From NCBI RefSeq assembly GCF_000238375.3, contig NZ_AHBZ03000026.1, forward strand, positions 1-48,157: a stretch of 48,157 nt of DNA. The letters run 5' to 3'. The notes under the pieces were generated by a model. That model did no database searches, was not told the DNA's origin, and saw only the letters and a program-made list of their open reading frames with translations. The DNA is from Pseudoalteromonas citrea. Lineage in GTDB: Bacteria; Pseudomonadota; Gammaproteobacteria; Enterobacterales; Alteromonadaceae. Shown here piece by piece: positions 10,200-19,615 of this stretch (its first letter is position 1; each line of letters opens with the position of its first letter). The translations under genes were made by a program, and so were the position numbers.

Positions 10200-11510
10200 T
10201 TATTGCTTACAGCTACTATCAACGCCAATCTCTTGCCATACACCCCATTTTCCTGAGTCTGCTGGAATGTCACCCTGTGTCCACCATAGGGCTTCGTATA
10301 CTTTACCGTAGTAAGTTACTTGATCTGGCTTATCGTATACTGAGCTTGCGTTCCAAGTCCCCTTACAGCTGCTGTCAGAGCTTGTTGCTAAGGCCGTAAT
10401 TTTTGCAGAGTAAGTTGTTTGGCTTCCATCAAGCTTAAATTTAAGGGCAACATTGGCAGTACCTGGTGCGGTTGCCGTAAATTCAACATTTACCTGACAG
10501 CTTTGATTTGCTTGTAATGTACTGGCACTACAGCTATCGATAGATTTAACCGGGGTAGATGCAACACCACTGTTTTCTAGTGCAACGCTGGCAAAGGTAA
10601 ATGCGCTAGTACCAGTATTTTTAATGGTATATGTATGGGCTACTTGCTCACCTAGCTTAAAGTTAGGCAAAGTTTGCGATTGTGTGTAAGAAACAGAGAT
10701 AGGCTGTGCGCCGCCTTTTACGCTATCAATCCAACTTCCTAACGCAGCTACATCGGCATAGACGCCATACTTTGCAGGACGAGCGCACCCCACGCCCCAG
10801 CTTACAATACCCAGCTGAACGGTTTGACCACCAGAATTAACAACGATAGGGCCGCCACTATCACCACTACATGAGTCTTTTTGTCCCTGTGCAAACCCCG
10901 CACAGAATGCCACATCACCAACATTGGCATAACTGCCGCCAGACTGATTACAGACTTGGTCAGACACAAGTGGCACGCTGACTTCTTGTAGGTTCGATGG
11001 GCGGCTGCCGCCTTCACTTAAACGGCCTAATCCAGCAACGGTAATGAAGTCGCCATTACGCACATATTGATTGATGTTACTTTGTGCAAGTGCAACCTGA
11101 CGACCTAATGTTGGCGTGCGCTCTAGCTTTAGAAGCGCGACGTCATGATTTAGCGTGTTTGAGTTGTACTGTGGGTGGACAAACTTCTCAGCTACTTGAA
11201 TACGGTCACCGTCATTACCGCCAAGTACAAACCCAGCGACTTTAACGTGTAAAAAGCGTGCCGCTTTATTCTTAACACAATGCGCGGCTGTTAATACATA
11301 GCCATCACCAATGTAGCTACCACCACAAAATGCGGTTGAACCATTTGAATTGAGTATCTGGGTGTAAAATTGCCATTGGCTGGTATCAGCAGGTTGGCCA
11401 CCGACGATGTTTGGCGTAATTTCGGTTGCACCTGAGGTTGCGCTCAAAAATAAAGCACTACTGGCGATGATTGGAGACACCTTTTTAAATAATGAATTTC
11501 GCTTGTTCAT
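10200..11510 (-). CDS. Secreted trypsin-like serine protease with chitin-binding tail
   Basis: This is a 436-residue secreted protein. The signal peptide spans about residues 1-28. The S1 domain begins at IVGG (35-38), where zymogen cleavage would occur, and has the triad His77 (LTAAHC), Asp123 (NHDVALL) and Ser218 (CSGDSGGP). Asp212, six residues before Ser218, predicts cleavage after Lys/Arg. Residues about 270-375 form an Ig-like domain with a Cys pair (DSCSAS and QSCQVN). The last 50 residues (CKGTWNASSVYDKPDQVTYY, then EALWWTQGDIP) match carbohydrate-binding family 5/12 modules that bind chitin. Likely exported for degrading particulate protein-chitin material. Upstream, 11511-11854 holds no gene I can support. 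Confidence 0.9.
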   Translation of the reverse strand: MNKRNSLFKKVSPIIASSALFLSATSGATEITPNIVGGQPADTSQWQFYTQILNSNGSTAFCGGSYIGDGYVLTAAHCVKNKAARFLHVKVAGFVLGGNDGDRIQVAEKFVHPQYNSNTLNHDVALLKLERTPTLGRQVALAQSNINQYVRNGDFITVAGLGRLSEGGSRPSNLQEVSVPLVSDQVCNQSGGSYANVGDVAFCAGFAQGQKDSCSGDSGGPIVVNSGGQTVQLGIVSWGVGCARPAKYGVYADVAALGSWIDSVKGGAQPISVSYTQSQTLPNFKLGEQVAHTYTIKNTGTSAFTFASVALENSGVASTPVKSIDSCSASTLQANQSCQVNVEFTATAPGTANVALKFKLDGSQTTYSAKITALATSSDSSCKGTWNASSVYDKPDQVTYYGKVYEALWWTQGDIPADSGKWGVWQEIGVDSSCKQ

Positions 11511-11854
11511 TGTAATTTTTCCATGTTGTGTGTTGTATCAGCCAACGAGAATATGGGGACTGACATACAAATGCAAACGAAATGTAAATGAATTGTTTTC
11601 AGTTCTTTTTCATGCAATTACAAATAGGAACAGGTGAGATTATCTCAATTTTCACTTCTTTATGAGATGTTTATGCCAATTGCACAGCTCGGGGGCTATA
11701 TTTTTTATTGAAGAAAAGATTTCAAAGATATAACAAAGAAATGCCATCTTGAAAAAAAATCATAATGCACCTTCAAAGTTGTAGGCGCACTATGACCAAA
11801 ATAGCGTCAATAAATATGACTTAAGACGCTCATAAAATAATGCAAGCTGCTAAA
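11511..11854. other. Gene-free, AT-rich gap
   Basis: This gap lies upstream of the trypsin-like gene and downstream of the LRR lipoprotein gene, both on the minus strand. Apart from the weak hairpin at 11803-11830, I see AT-rich sequence likely to hold the protease promoter, but no element I can place with confidence. Confidence 0.4.
11803..11830 (-). terminator. Possible weak terminator of the LRR lipoprotein gene
   Basis: AGCGTC (11803-11808) can pair with GACGCT (11825-11830) across a long AT-rich loop, 25 bp past the LRR gene stop. On the minus strand ATTTTG follows. The short stem makes this a weak call. Confidence 0.3.
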
Positions 11855-14575
11855 TTACTCGCTGCAATTTGTAGACCAAAAACGAAGGTCTAAATTAGGC
11901 CTAGCCGCCTTTAGGGCCTCGATATCAGCACATGGTAGGCTAAAGTTGCTGTTTAATGATAGGTATTCTAGCTTGTTCAATGTATGTAAGGCAGATACAT
12001 CACGAATATCAGTGTTGTCTAAGTCTAAGTGTGTTAACTCTGGAAACCTGCTGAGCTTTGCAGGGTCTAGTAAGGTGATAGAGTTTAAATTGAGCGACGT
12101 TAATGAGGGGGCAACAAATGTGCTAATGCTAAATTTTTCCGTACTTCTGATGGTCAGCCTTTTGACATGCTGAGGCAGTGTCACTCCTTCTAAATTAGTT
12201 AATGTACTATTATACAGTTCAATTCTGTCCAAGTTTGCTAGTTGAGTGAGTACAGGGCTGTTCAGTATTTCAGCAGAATTAAGATATCGGAGATTAAGAG
12301 AGGTAAGGTTTGAAAACTGCTCTATTCCCGCGAACGACTCGATTGCTGAAGAACCACATGTACTAATTTGTGTAACTGTGGCCGCGTCTCTTACATCTTT
12401 TAGACATTCGGCTATAGCTGGATCAGTAATTAGTTCAAGGTTAATGGGTTGTTCAATACAGCTATAAGATTGTTTGAAATTACTATCCGTGAACGTATTT
12501 TTAAGGAACTCTAAGTCGGCACATAGAATGTTATGTGAAGATTCTAAATCTAATGTATTTAAATTGGTTAAGCTTGATAATGCTTTTGCTGATAAAAGCT
12601 CATCAAAATAGCTCAGAGAGAGGCTCGTCAGGCTGGTTAACTGTGTGATTGGAGCTATATCTGATACTTCAAAACTAGTTAGTTTGAGCTCTTTTAGGCT
12701 AGAGTAGCCAGATAATACGCTGATATCGGTTACGTTCCTGAATCCGCTTAACTCCAGCGAGTTTAGACTGGTATTTTGAGATAATTGAGAGATATCAGTA
12801 AGCTCACTATTAGCAGTGCGGATCGATACATTTTTTAGGTTAGGTAGCGCCTCTAAGCTTGGTAATGTATCCAGAGTGCTCAAGTGTAGATTTAATTCTT
12901 CTAACGCGACTATGTTTTGTATGACTTCGATATTTTCAATTGTACTAGTTTTAGCCTTTAGTTTTTTTAACTGAGATGAGTTTTGCAAAATAGTTGCGTC
13001 TAAATGAGTGCTGTAGTGCGAACTTGTACTTAGTGCTAGCTCTGATAGGTTTGGTAGCTGACTAATAACGGATAAGTTACTAATGCTGCCTATGCGTTCA
13101 ATAATCAAGTACTCTATTTTTGGGGTGAATTCTAACCAATCAATGTCATTTAATTCTGAATTGTTGCTCACATCAAGTTTTAATAACTCAGACATACTTT
13201 TTACAAAGCTGATTGAGTTCAGACCAGTATTGTTTAGTATCAGAGATGTCATTTGGGCCAAGCTTGCCAACTTTTCTGTACTCACTAGTCTGTAGTTAGT
13301 AATTACCAACTCATTTAATTTAGTCAGGTTTTCAAGACGCGTAATATCAAAATCATGTCTGGAATATCGATCGTTGAGCACTAACTTTTCTAAGTTAGTC
13401 ATTGCGCCAATAAAGGTTAAATCTGTGAAGTTGTGATTTACTAATGACAGAGATGTCAAGGTTGTTAAAAGAGAGAGTGCAGTCGAGTCGGCAGCTGATA
13501 TATTTTCAAATGAAAGCTCTTTCATTGCGGGCATTACAGTCAGAAATGACAGTGATTCGAGGTTATTAATACTATGCAGTGCTAAGCTTTCTAGGTTAAT
13601 GAGGGGTTTTATATGGGTTTCATTCACATATACAGAGTCTAACTTTAAATGGGTGAGATTCGTGAGTGTACTTAAATGTTCTTCATCAAAGTCACGACCT
13701 TCCACATAGTTCAGGTGTGTTAGAGTATTTGGTAGTGTATTGAACTTGATATGCAATCTATTATGGTAATAATGTTGTTCTGCATTAAATGTAAGCTGTG
13801 TTAAATTACTAAACTTGTCTAGGCTGATAGTCTGGTCTTCAAAGCCGTAGGCACCTTGAACAATTGATAACGTCGTTAAAGACTCTAGTTGCTCAACAAC
13901 AGTGATATCATCAATTGGGTTATTTATTAAGCTGAGATTTTGGAGTGAGCTTATATTGGCTAAAGGCGCAATGTCTGAAATTTGACTACCTTCTAAATGT
14001 ACTGATTTCAAGTTTGTAAACTTGCTCAAGTCATCCAATGTTGATACTGGGCTGTTAATACATGTCAGGGAATCTGAGCCCATATCCATATTCGTACTAA
14101 GTGCGCAGCTCAATAGGGCTTGGTCACTAATTTTTTCTGCAGAGATAGCCTCATATGCTTTAAGTGATACTGAGAAGTCTTTACTTGTACTCGCCGCTTT
14201 ATCATCTGTAACAGTAAGGCGCAAAACAATATTTTCAGACGCATCTATATCCGGTGCAGTGAACTGAATACTTGCCGTTTCTAAACCTGTTATTGCAAGT
14301 GTAGTGCCGGAAACTTGCTCCCATGCATAGCTTGCAATTGTGCCATCAGAATCTGTTGCGTTTGCAGTAATAGTTAGCTCTGCTCGCTCCATAACGGTTA
14401 AATCAGAGATATCTGGTATTTCAGGTGCTACATTTGTAGGTGGCGTAGGTGTTGTAGGTGTTGTACCTGTCGCTGGTGTTTCAGTCGATGAGTTAGAACT
14501 GCCGCCACCACATGCCGTCAAAGCTAAAGCAAGAAGCGATACCGCTAATCCTTTAGTGGAGTGTAATTTATTCAT
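11855..14575 (-). CDS. Leucine-rich-repeat lipoprotein with Ig/PKD-like N-terminal domain
   Basis: This 906-residue protein has a lipoprotein signal peptide (LALTACGGG, Cys22) and a Thr/Pro-rich linker. An Ig/PKD-like domain follows at about 50-140 (ITANATDSDGTIASYAWEQV). Most of the rest is short leucine-rich repeats of about 22 residues (LKSVHLEGSQISDIAPLANI; LKELKLTSFEVSDIAPITQL), similar to internalin-type solenoids. Two repeat blocks appear to be joined in tandem, each with a Cys-containing N-cap (LLSCALS and LTCINS; IAECLKDV and STCGSS) and C-cap (ILCADLEFLK and YSCIEQ; LPCADIEALK and STNCSE). Likely surface-exposed and lipid-anchored; binding partner unknown. Adhesion or protein-recognition roles are guesses from the fold. 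Confidence 0.82.
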   Translation of the reverse strand: MNKLHSTKGLAVSLLALALTACGGGSSNSSTETPATGTTPTTPTPPTNVAPEIPDISDLTVMERAELTITANATDSDGTIASYAWEQVSGTTLAITGLETASIQFTAPDIDASENIVLRLTVTDDKAASTSKDFSVSLKAYEAISAEKISDQALLSCALSTNMDMGSDSLTCINSPVSTLDDLSKFTNLKSVHLEGSQISDIAPLANISSLQNLSLINNPIDDITVVEQLESLTTLSIVQGAYGFEDQTISLDKFSNLTQLTFNAEQHYYHNRLHIKFNTLPNTLTHLNYVEGRDFDEEHLSTLTNLTHLKLDSVYVNETHIKPLINLESLALHSINNLESLSFLTVMPAMKELSFENISAADSTALSLLTTLTSLSLVNHNFTDLTFIGAMTNLEKLVLNDRYSRHDFDITRLENLTKLNELVITNYRLVSTEKLASLAQMTSLILNNTGLNSISFVKSMSELLKLDVSNNSELNDIDWLEFTPKIEYLIIERIGSISNLSVISQLPNLSELALSTSSHYSTHLDATILQNSSQLKKLKAKTSTIENIEVIQNIVALEELNLHLSTLDTLPSLEALPNLKNVSIRTANSELTDISQLSQNTSLNSLELSGFRNVTDISVLSGYSSLKELKLTSFEVSDIAPITQLTSLTSLSLSYFDELLSAKALSSLTNLNTLDLESSHNILCADLEFLKNTFTDSNFKQSYSCIEQPINLELITDPAIAECLKDVRDAATVTQISTCGSSAIESFAGIEQFSNLTSLNLRYLNSAEILNSPVLTQLANLDRIELYNSTLTNLEGVTLPQHVKRLTIRSTEKFSISTFVAPSLTSLNLNSITLLDPAKLSRFPELTHLDLDNTDIRDVSALHTLNKLEYLSLNSNFSLPCADIEALKAARPNLDLRFWSTNCSE

Positions 14576-14721
14576 AGTTTCCTAGTTCTTAGTATCATTA
14601 ATAAAGAAGTTTTCAGTAATAATTGTACTATTTATCGGTATGAAAGTAATCATTTTACGGTATACCTCTAGGATATTATTACCATGCAGAATATGAGATG
14701 TTTGGGGAGGAAAGTACCTCG

Positions 14722-15528
14722 TTATTTTCTTAAATATTGCCCAGGTGTGCAGTTAAATGCTTTTTTAAATGCCGTGTTAAACGCAGAGCTTGATTCAAAA
14801 CCGAGTTGTTCTGCAATGGTCTGCTGAGTATAACCGCCCTCAAGCATTTCAACCGCGCGTAGCGCTTTGAGTTTTTGTTTCCACTGGCTAAAGTTCATAG
14901 CAAAACTCTTATTGAATAAACGGTTAAGTGTACGACTGGATGCACCTACAAGATTACTCCATTGTTCTAATGTAAGGGGGTTACCTGGGTTGGCATGTAG
15001 TTCACTTATAATAGGTATCAAGCGTTTGTCTTGGGCGGTTGGCAAGAAAAAGGCGCTGGTTTGGGCCATTTCTAACCTATCTATAAACACTTGTACAAAG
15101 CGCAGTGTTTTTTCATCTAATGCATAGTCAGTTCGCCACTGACACACTTCCAAAATCATTGCTTTTAAGAGTTCATCGACATGCAGTAACTTGGCGTTGT
15201 CACCTAAAACATCAACGTATTTTTTATCGATATAGACGCTGCGAAAATGCCCGCCATAGCGACAAAAGGTTTCATGGGGTAGGTTTGGTGGGATCCATAA
15301 AGCTTGATCAGGTGGAATGGCAAAACGACCAACAGGGGTCACAACCGTCAATACACCATTGCTGGTGTAGGCTAATTGACCCCAAGTATGTTGATGAGTT
15401 TGCACGTGTTGCCAAGGTGGCATTGTTGTTGGGCGCGGATAAATAGGTTTATCTATGTGCGTAAGTTTTATACGCGCTTTTACACTATCCCATTGACCAG
15501 ATGTCTGATCTGATAAACTTTCTGTCAT
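14722..15528 (-). CDS. AraC-family transcriptional regulator
   Basis: This 268-residue regulator has an N-terminal cupin-like sensor region (QTHQHTWGQLAYTSNGVLTV; ALWIPPNLPHETFC) and two C-terminal helix-turn-helix motifs (LTLEQWSNLVGASSRTLNRL; YTQQTIAEQLGFESSSAFNT followed by AFKKAFNCTPGQYL). It is divergent from the MFS transporter gene with about 100 bp between starts, so it probably controls that transporter and itself. The ligand is unknown. Confidence 0.88.
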   Translation of the reverse strand: MTESLSDQTSGQWDSVKARIKLTHIDKPIYPRPTTMPPWQHVQTHQHTWGQLAYTSNGVLTVVTPVGRFAIPPDQALWIPPNLPHETFCRYGGHFRSVYIDKKYVDVLGDNAKLLHVDELLKAMILEVCQWRTDYALDEKTLRFVQVFIDRLEMAQTSAFFLPTAQDKRLIPIISELHANPGNPLTLEQWSNLVGASSRTLNRLFNKSFAMNFSQWKQKLKALRAVEMLEGGYTQQTIAEQLGFESSSAFNTAFKKAFNCTPGQYLRK

Positions 15529-15630
15529 TTTAGGTGGTTTTGGTCATTTATTTCTGAGCATACAATAACCTGGTTCTTTAAACAATCGATAGAATTGATC
15601 ATAAACTTTGTTGTGCTTTGGAAGGGAAAT

Positions 15631-16806
15631 ATGAATAACAAAATGAGTTTGGTTACTATGCGTTCTCCATTTGGTTTTTTAGCCATCGCTACATCTATTA
15701 TGGCAATCACGTTTGCTGGATGGATGGCGTTGCTCAATAACTTTGCAATTGAGGCTGCCCAATTTACTGGGGCACATATGGGAATGCTGCAATCTTTGCG
15801 AGAGATCCCTGGTTTACTTGCTTTTACGGCTGTTTTTGTACTTTTAGTGCTTAAAGAGCAAACTTTTGCCTTGGTCAGTTTGTGCTTATTGTCAATTGGG
15901 GTTGCTGTCACGGGCCTATTTCCCAGCATTTATGGGTTGTATGCCACAACGGTGTTAATGTCGATTGGCTTTCATTACTTTGAAACAATTAATCAATCAT
16001 TGAGTTTACAATGGTTCAGTAAGGATGAAGCCCCGCAACAGTTAGGGCGGCTGATGTCCATTAAGTCACTGGCCTCATTGCTGACCTATGCTGCTATTTG
16101 GTTGTCAGTTACCTTCTTTTCGACAGACTACCAATGGTTATATTTATCAATCGGCGGGGTTGGGCTATTGCTCACGATATACCTTATTATTGCGTTTCCA
16201 GCTTTTACCATATCATCCACCCAGCACAAAAAAATTATTTTACGTAAAAAATATAGCCTGTATTACATACTGCTATTTTTTTCTGGAGCGCGTAGGCAAA
16301 TTTTTATGGTGTTTGCGGGGTTTTTAATGGTTGAAAAGTTCGGTTTTGACGTGGCGCAGATCACCGCTCTATACATGGTTAATCACCTTATTAATATTTT
16401 TGTAGCGCCAAAAATAGGGAAAATGATCAATAAAGTAGGAGAGCAGAAAACGCTAACTATTGAGTACGCTGGCCTTGTTTTGGTTTTTATTGGTTATGCG
16501 GTGGTCGACTCTGCGATGTTTGCCGCAGCACTATATTTAATTGATCATTTGTTTTTTGCGATGGCTATTGCGTTAAAAACATATTTCCAAAAAATAGCGG
16601 ATCCTGAGGATATTGCGGCGACGGCCAGTGTGAGTTTTACCATTAATCATATTGCGGCAGTGGTTATTCCAGCAGCGTTCGGTGTTGTGTGGTTATACGA
16701 CCAAGCCCTAGTATTTTATTTTGGTGCGGGGCTAGCTGCGTGCTCACTGCTGTTGAGCCAATTTGTTACGCCGCATTTAGATAAACTGTCATTACGTAGC
16801 TCATAA
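15631..16806 (+). CDS. MFS transporter
   Basis: This 391-residue membrane protein has about twelve hydrophobic segments of the major facilitator superfamily, for example FLAIATSIMAITFAGWMALL, LLAFTAVFVLLVL, MFAAALYLIDHLFFAMAIAL and FGVVWLYDQALVFYFGAGLA. I chose ATG 15631 (GAAGGGAAAT upstream) over an upstream start at 15595. It is divergent from the AraC-family gene. The substrate cannot be read from sequence; with its dedicated regulator it may export a small toxic compound or import a catabolite. Confidence 0.82.
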   Translation: MNNKMSLVTMRSPFGFLAIATSIMAITFAGWMALLNNFAIEAAQFTGAHMGMLQSLREIPGLLAFTAVFVLLVLKEQTFALVSLCLLSIGVAVTGLFPSIYGLYATTVLMSIGFHYFETINQSLSLQWFSKDEAPQQLGRLMSIKSLASLLTYAAIWLSVTFFSTDYQWLYLSIGGVGLLLTIYLIIAFPAFTISSTQHKKIILRKKYSLYYILLFFSGARRQIFMVFAGFLMVEKFGFDVAQITALYMVNHLINIFVAPKIGKMINKVGEQKTLTIEYAGLVLVFIGYAVVDSAMFAAALYLIDHLFFAMAIALKTYFQKIADPEDIAATASVSFTINHIAAVVIPAAFGVVWLYDQALVFYFGAGLAACSLLLSQFVTPHLDKLSLRSS

Positions 16807-16833
16807 TATACCGGTGAACATCGACTTCTTTTT

Positions 16834-16861
16834 GGGCTAACGGTTATATCGTCGTTAGCCC
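16834..16861 (+). terminator. Terminator of the MFS gene, overlapping the LysR gene end
   Basis: A 9-bp stem GGGCTAACG (16834-16842) with CGTTAGCCC (16853-16861) is followed on the plus strand by TGCTTTT. It sits 28 bp past the MFS stop and overlaps the last codons of the convergent LysR-family gene. Confidence 0.55.
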
Positions 16862-17728
16862 TGCTTTTAAATGGTCGATAAATAAACGCGTTTTGAGTGG
16901 CACGAAGGCGCTTTTTGGATAGTAAGCCCAAAGCTGTTTTGTTGCGGAGTGTAAAGAAGGCAATAAAGGCACTAAGCTGCCTTCATCAAGTTGCTTACTG
17001 ATATAAGTAGAAGAGATAAAAATCAGTCCCATACCTTGAATAGCCGCCTCTAAAATCGAGTCTAAATTGTCTGACACAAAATTGTAATTCTGAAACAAGA
17101 AGCGCGTTCCGTCACTCAGCTCAATATGGCCTTTTTTTTGATAATAGTTACTGAGCAGCATTCTGTGTGCTTGCAGATCTTGCAGGTTTTTTATTGGGGG
17201 GTGTTTCTCAATGTAATCTGGTGAGGCAAACAACTGCATTTGATAGTTTAATAGCCGTGTTCCTTTATGTGCTAATGAGTCAAATTCGTCATATTGTCGA
17301 GTTATCACTAAATCGTTTTGTAAATCTGGTAATGCCCCTGGATTAAGGACATTAAGCTGCACGTTCACTTGTGGATATAGGCTTAAGAACTGCCTAATGT
17401 GCGGCAACAACACGCGACTGCCTACGGCAAGTGTTGCAGCTAACTTTAAGGTACCCATAGGCACTTTGGTGCTCTCATAACTGTGATTGATCATTACCTC
17501 AAATTGAGTGAGAAGTGCGTTTGCTTTGGGTAAAAAGCTATTTCCTGCTTCCGTGAGGTTGACCTGTCGAGTCGTACGCGTGAATAAACTTAAACCCAAT
17601 TGTTTTTCTAACCAATCAATACGTTTACTCATTGCTGAAGCTGAAATCTCTAGGTGCTCAGCTGCGATGGTAAAACTTTTATGTTTAACGAGTGCAGTAA
17701 AGCTGCGGGTTGCAGTTAGCCAATCCAT
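16844..17728 (-). CDS. LysR-family transcriptional regulator
   Basis: A 294-residue LysR-type regulator with the N-terminal winged helix-turn-helix (FTALVKHKSFTIAAEHLEIS, ASAMSKRIDWLEKQLGLSLF, TRTTRQVNLTEAG) and a periplasmic-binding-protein-like effector domain. I start it at ATG 17728, which has TAGGAAC upstream and the normal LysR N-terminus MDWLTATRSF; an in-frame TTG at 17761 adds eleven unlikely residues. It is divergent from the Bcr/CflA-like transporter, its probable target. The effector is unknown. Confidence 0.9.
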   Translation of the reverse strand: MDWLTATRSFTALVKHKSFTIAAEHLEISASAMSKRIDWLEKQLGLSLFTRTTRQVNLTEAGNSFLPKANALLTQFEVMINHSYESTKVPMGTLKLAATLAVGSRVLLPHIRQFLSLYPQVNVQLNVLNPGALPDLQNDLVITRQYDEFDSLAHKGTRLLNYQMQLFASPDYIEKHPPIKNLQDLQAHRMLLSNYYQKKGHIELSDGTRFLFQNYNFVSDNLDSILEAAIQGMGLIFISSTYISKQLDEGSLVPLLPSLHSATKQLWAYYPKSAFVPLKTRLFIDHLKAGLTTI

Positions 17729-17830
17729 ATTAGTTCCTATGAAGAAATAATGTTTTGCCAATTACAGTGTTTTTTGTCATCAAAGTAAAGAATATAGTGT
17801 TTAAGAATTAAACCACAGAGGCTAGGGGAC

Positions 17831-19033
17831 ATGTTGGGATTAGCTATTTTGCTGCTATCGTGCTCACAGCTGGCAAGCCAAATCTTTTTGCCTGCACTGC
17901 CGCAAATAGCAGAAAGTTTGGCGTTAAGCGCTACGCAAAGTCAGGCAATGATCACGGGGTACTTTATGTTCCTGGGAGTGTCGCAATTGGTTGTTGGGCC
18001 GCTACGAGATAAATTTGGTGACCGACCGGTATTCTTTATCGGTCAAAGTATTTTTATTTTAGGCACAGTGTTGTGTGCTGTTTCAACTTCTGCGGCGCTA
18101 TTTTCATTTGGCCGTATATTGCAAGGCGTGGGGGCTGCGTCACCATTGTTGATAAGTCGGACATTATTAGTTGCTACCTTAAGTGGAGCTCAGTTAAAAA
18201 TGGCGATGGCTAAATTGGCTTTAGTATCAAGTTGCGTGGCTATTCTTGCACCTCTAATTGGTGGCACGCTTACCTCGTTGGTTAGTTGGCAGTTTTTAGC
18301 CTGGGTATTGGCTGCGTATTTTGGCGTTACAGCAATCATTGGCTGGTGGATATTGCCTTCAGATCCTCATATATCGACGATTAGATCCGTTCGACCTAGG
18401 TATTTATTGCAACAATATTGGCTAATGTTACAAGAAGGGCGGTTTATTTCGATTGCAGCGTTTAAGTGGCTACCCACTTTTATTTATTTAACGACTCAAT
18501 TGTACTTTCCGTTTTTATTACAGCAGCATTTCCAGCTGAGTGAACAGCAGTTTGGCATGATGATGATGTTTCCAATGAGTGGGTTGTTCATAGGGGCATT
18601 GATGAGCAAATACCTGCACCGAACTATGAATGAGTTAACCTTATTCGCGCTATTTTGGCCTTTATTGATATGTAGCGCTATGTGTTACATCTTTTTGCCA
18701 TTCAGTTTATCCAGTGTATTGCTAGGGTATGGTTTTATGATGGTTGTTTTTGGCGGATATTTTGCGGCTTATATGCAATTGCTTGGTGTGCATTATGCTG
18801 CACAAACGGGTAGTGCAAATGCTTTGGTAGGGGCTGTTGAATTATTGGGGTTCACTTTACTCGCAGTAGGCTGTAATGCTTATTTAATCGATTCATTGGA
18901 TGATCTTGCGTGGATCACATTGTTAGTCGCTGTCGTGTTGTTATTGGCTTGGTGTAAGTTATTACCACATGCGACTGTTTTTAATGGCGCTTTCCAGCAC
19001 ATAACGCGCAAACAAGTAAGGAGTAGAGAGTGA
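17831..19033 (+). CDS. Bcr/CflA-type MFS efflux transporter
   Basis: This 400-residue MFS protein has about twelve membrane segments and resembles the Bcr/CflA drug exporters. The N-terminal part has QIFLPALPQIAESLALSATQ, GVSQLVVGPLRDKFGDRPVF (the loop 2-3 motif A with GPLRDKFGDR) and FGRILQGVGAASPLLISRTL. It has a good ribosome binding site (AGGGGAC) before ATG 17831. It is divergent from the LysR-family gene and overlaps the downstream GNAT gene by 4 bp, so the two are translationally coupled. Confidence 0.85.
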   Translation: MLGLAILLLSCSQLASQIFLPALPQIAESLALSATQSQAMITGYFMFLGVSQLVVGPLRDKFGDRPVFFIGQSIFILGTVLCAVSTSAALFSFGRILQGVGAASPLLISRTLLVATLSGAQLKMAMAKLALVSSCVAILAPLIGGTLTSLVSWQFLAWVLAAYFGVTAIIGWWILPSDPHISTIRSVRPRYLLQQYWLMLQEGRFISIAAFKWLPTFIYLTTQLYFPFLLQQHFQLSEQQFGMMMMFPMSGLFIGALMSKYLHRTMNELTLFALFWPLLICSAMCYIFLPFSLSSVLLGYGFMMVVFGGYFAAYMQLLGVHYAAQTGSANALVGAVELLGFTLLAVGCNAYLIDSLDDLAWITLLVAVVLLLAWCKLLPHATVFNGAFQHITRKQVRSRE

Positions 19034-19551
19034 AGTTTTGTACATCTAGATTAATAATAAGACCGATGACGATGGCTGACCTTCAAGCGAGCTTTGCGCA
19101 TCGGAGTTGTCCGCAAACATCTCGCTATATTAGCGATCAAACCACTTTGGCACAGGCAAAGCAGCGTTTATCTGAAAATTGTCAGCCCTGGTTAGGAGAA
19201 GAAAACCAGAGGCTAGCGCTGGCAATTACACTTAGTGGATCGAATGAGCTGATCGGGGAGGTAATGTTTAAGTATATTAATAAGGCAAGTTTGGTAGGTG
19301 AAATCGGCTATAGACTAAAAAAAGAGGCGATAGGTAAAGGGTATGCTTTTGAGGCGGTAAGCGCATTTATAGAGCATTTATTTTCAAAGCTCGAGGTTAT
19401 GAAAATCGTTGCAGTCTGTGCGGTCGACAATACGCCATCATGGCGGTTAATGGAAAAAATGCAGATGCACAGAGAGGGGGTCTTTAAATCTCACTTTTTC
19501 ATTGGAGGTGAGCGATTAGATGCGTTTAGTTATGGCATATGCAGGACATAA
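19030..19551 (+). CDS. GNAT-family N-acetyltransferase (RimJ/RimL-like)
   Basis: This 173-residue acetyltransferase starts at a GTG that overlaps the transporter's TGA. Typical segments are TSRLIIRPMTMADLQASFAH at the N-terminus, LVGEIGYRLKKEAIGKGYAF (acetyl-CoA loop) and VCAVDNTPSWRLMEKMQMHR, with EGVFKSHFFIGGERLD near the end. This is the RimJ/RimL-type subgroup that acetylates protein N-termini or small molecules. Coupling to an efflux pump suggests a joint role in detoxifying an antibiotic-like compound; this is inference. Confidence 0.85.
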   Translation: MKFCTSRLIIRPMTMADLQASFAHRSCPQTSRYISDQTTLAQAKQRLSENCQPWLGEENQRLALAITLSGSNELIGEVMFKYINKASLVGEIGYRLKKEAIGKGYAFEAVSAFIEHLFSKLEVMKIVAVCAVDNTPSWRLMEKMQMHREGVFKSHFFIGGERLDAFSYGICRT

Positions 19552-19565
19552 CCATTTAAGCTACT

Positions 19566-19602
19566 GATGTATTTTACCTTGTGAACGACGGTAAAATACA
19601 TC
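19566..19602. terminator. Convergent terminator hairpin
   Basis: A perfect 13-bp stem GATGTATTTTACC/GGTAAAATACATC encloses an 11-nt loop in the gap between the converging GNAT and DUF1707 genes. It probably serves both. Confidence 0.65.
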
Positions 19603-19615
19603 GGTTTGAGTGTGT

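Noticed and set aside
15525-15929. Minus-strand frame across the AraC-MFS divergent gap
   Set aside because: It runs antisense through the MFS gene, is rich in Lys/Ser without family features, and would leave no promoter space.
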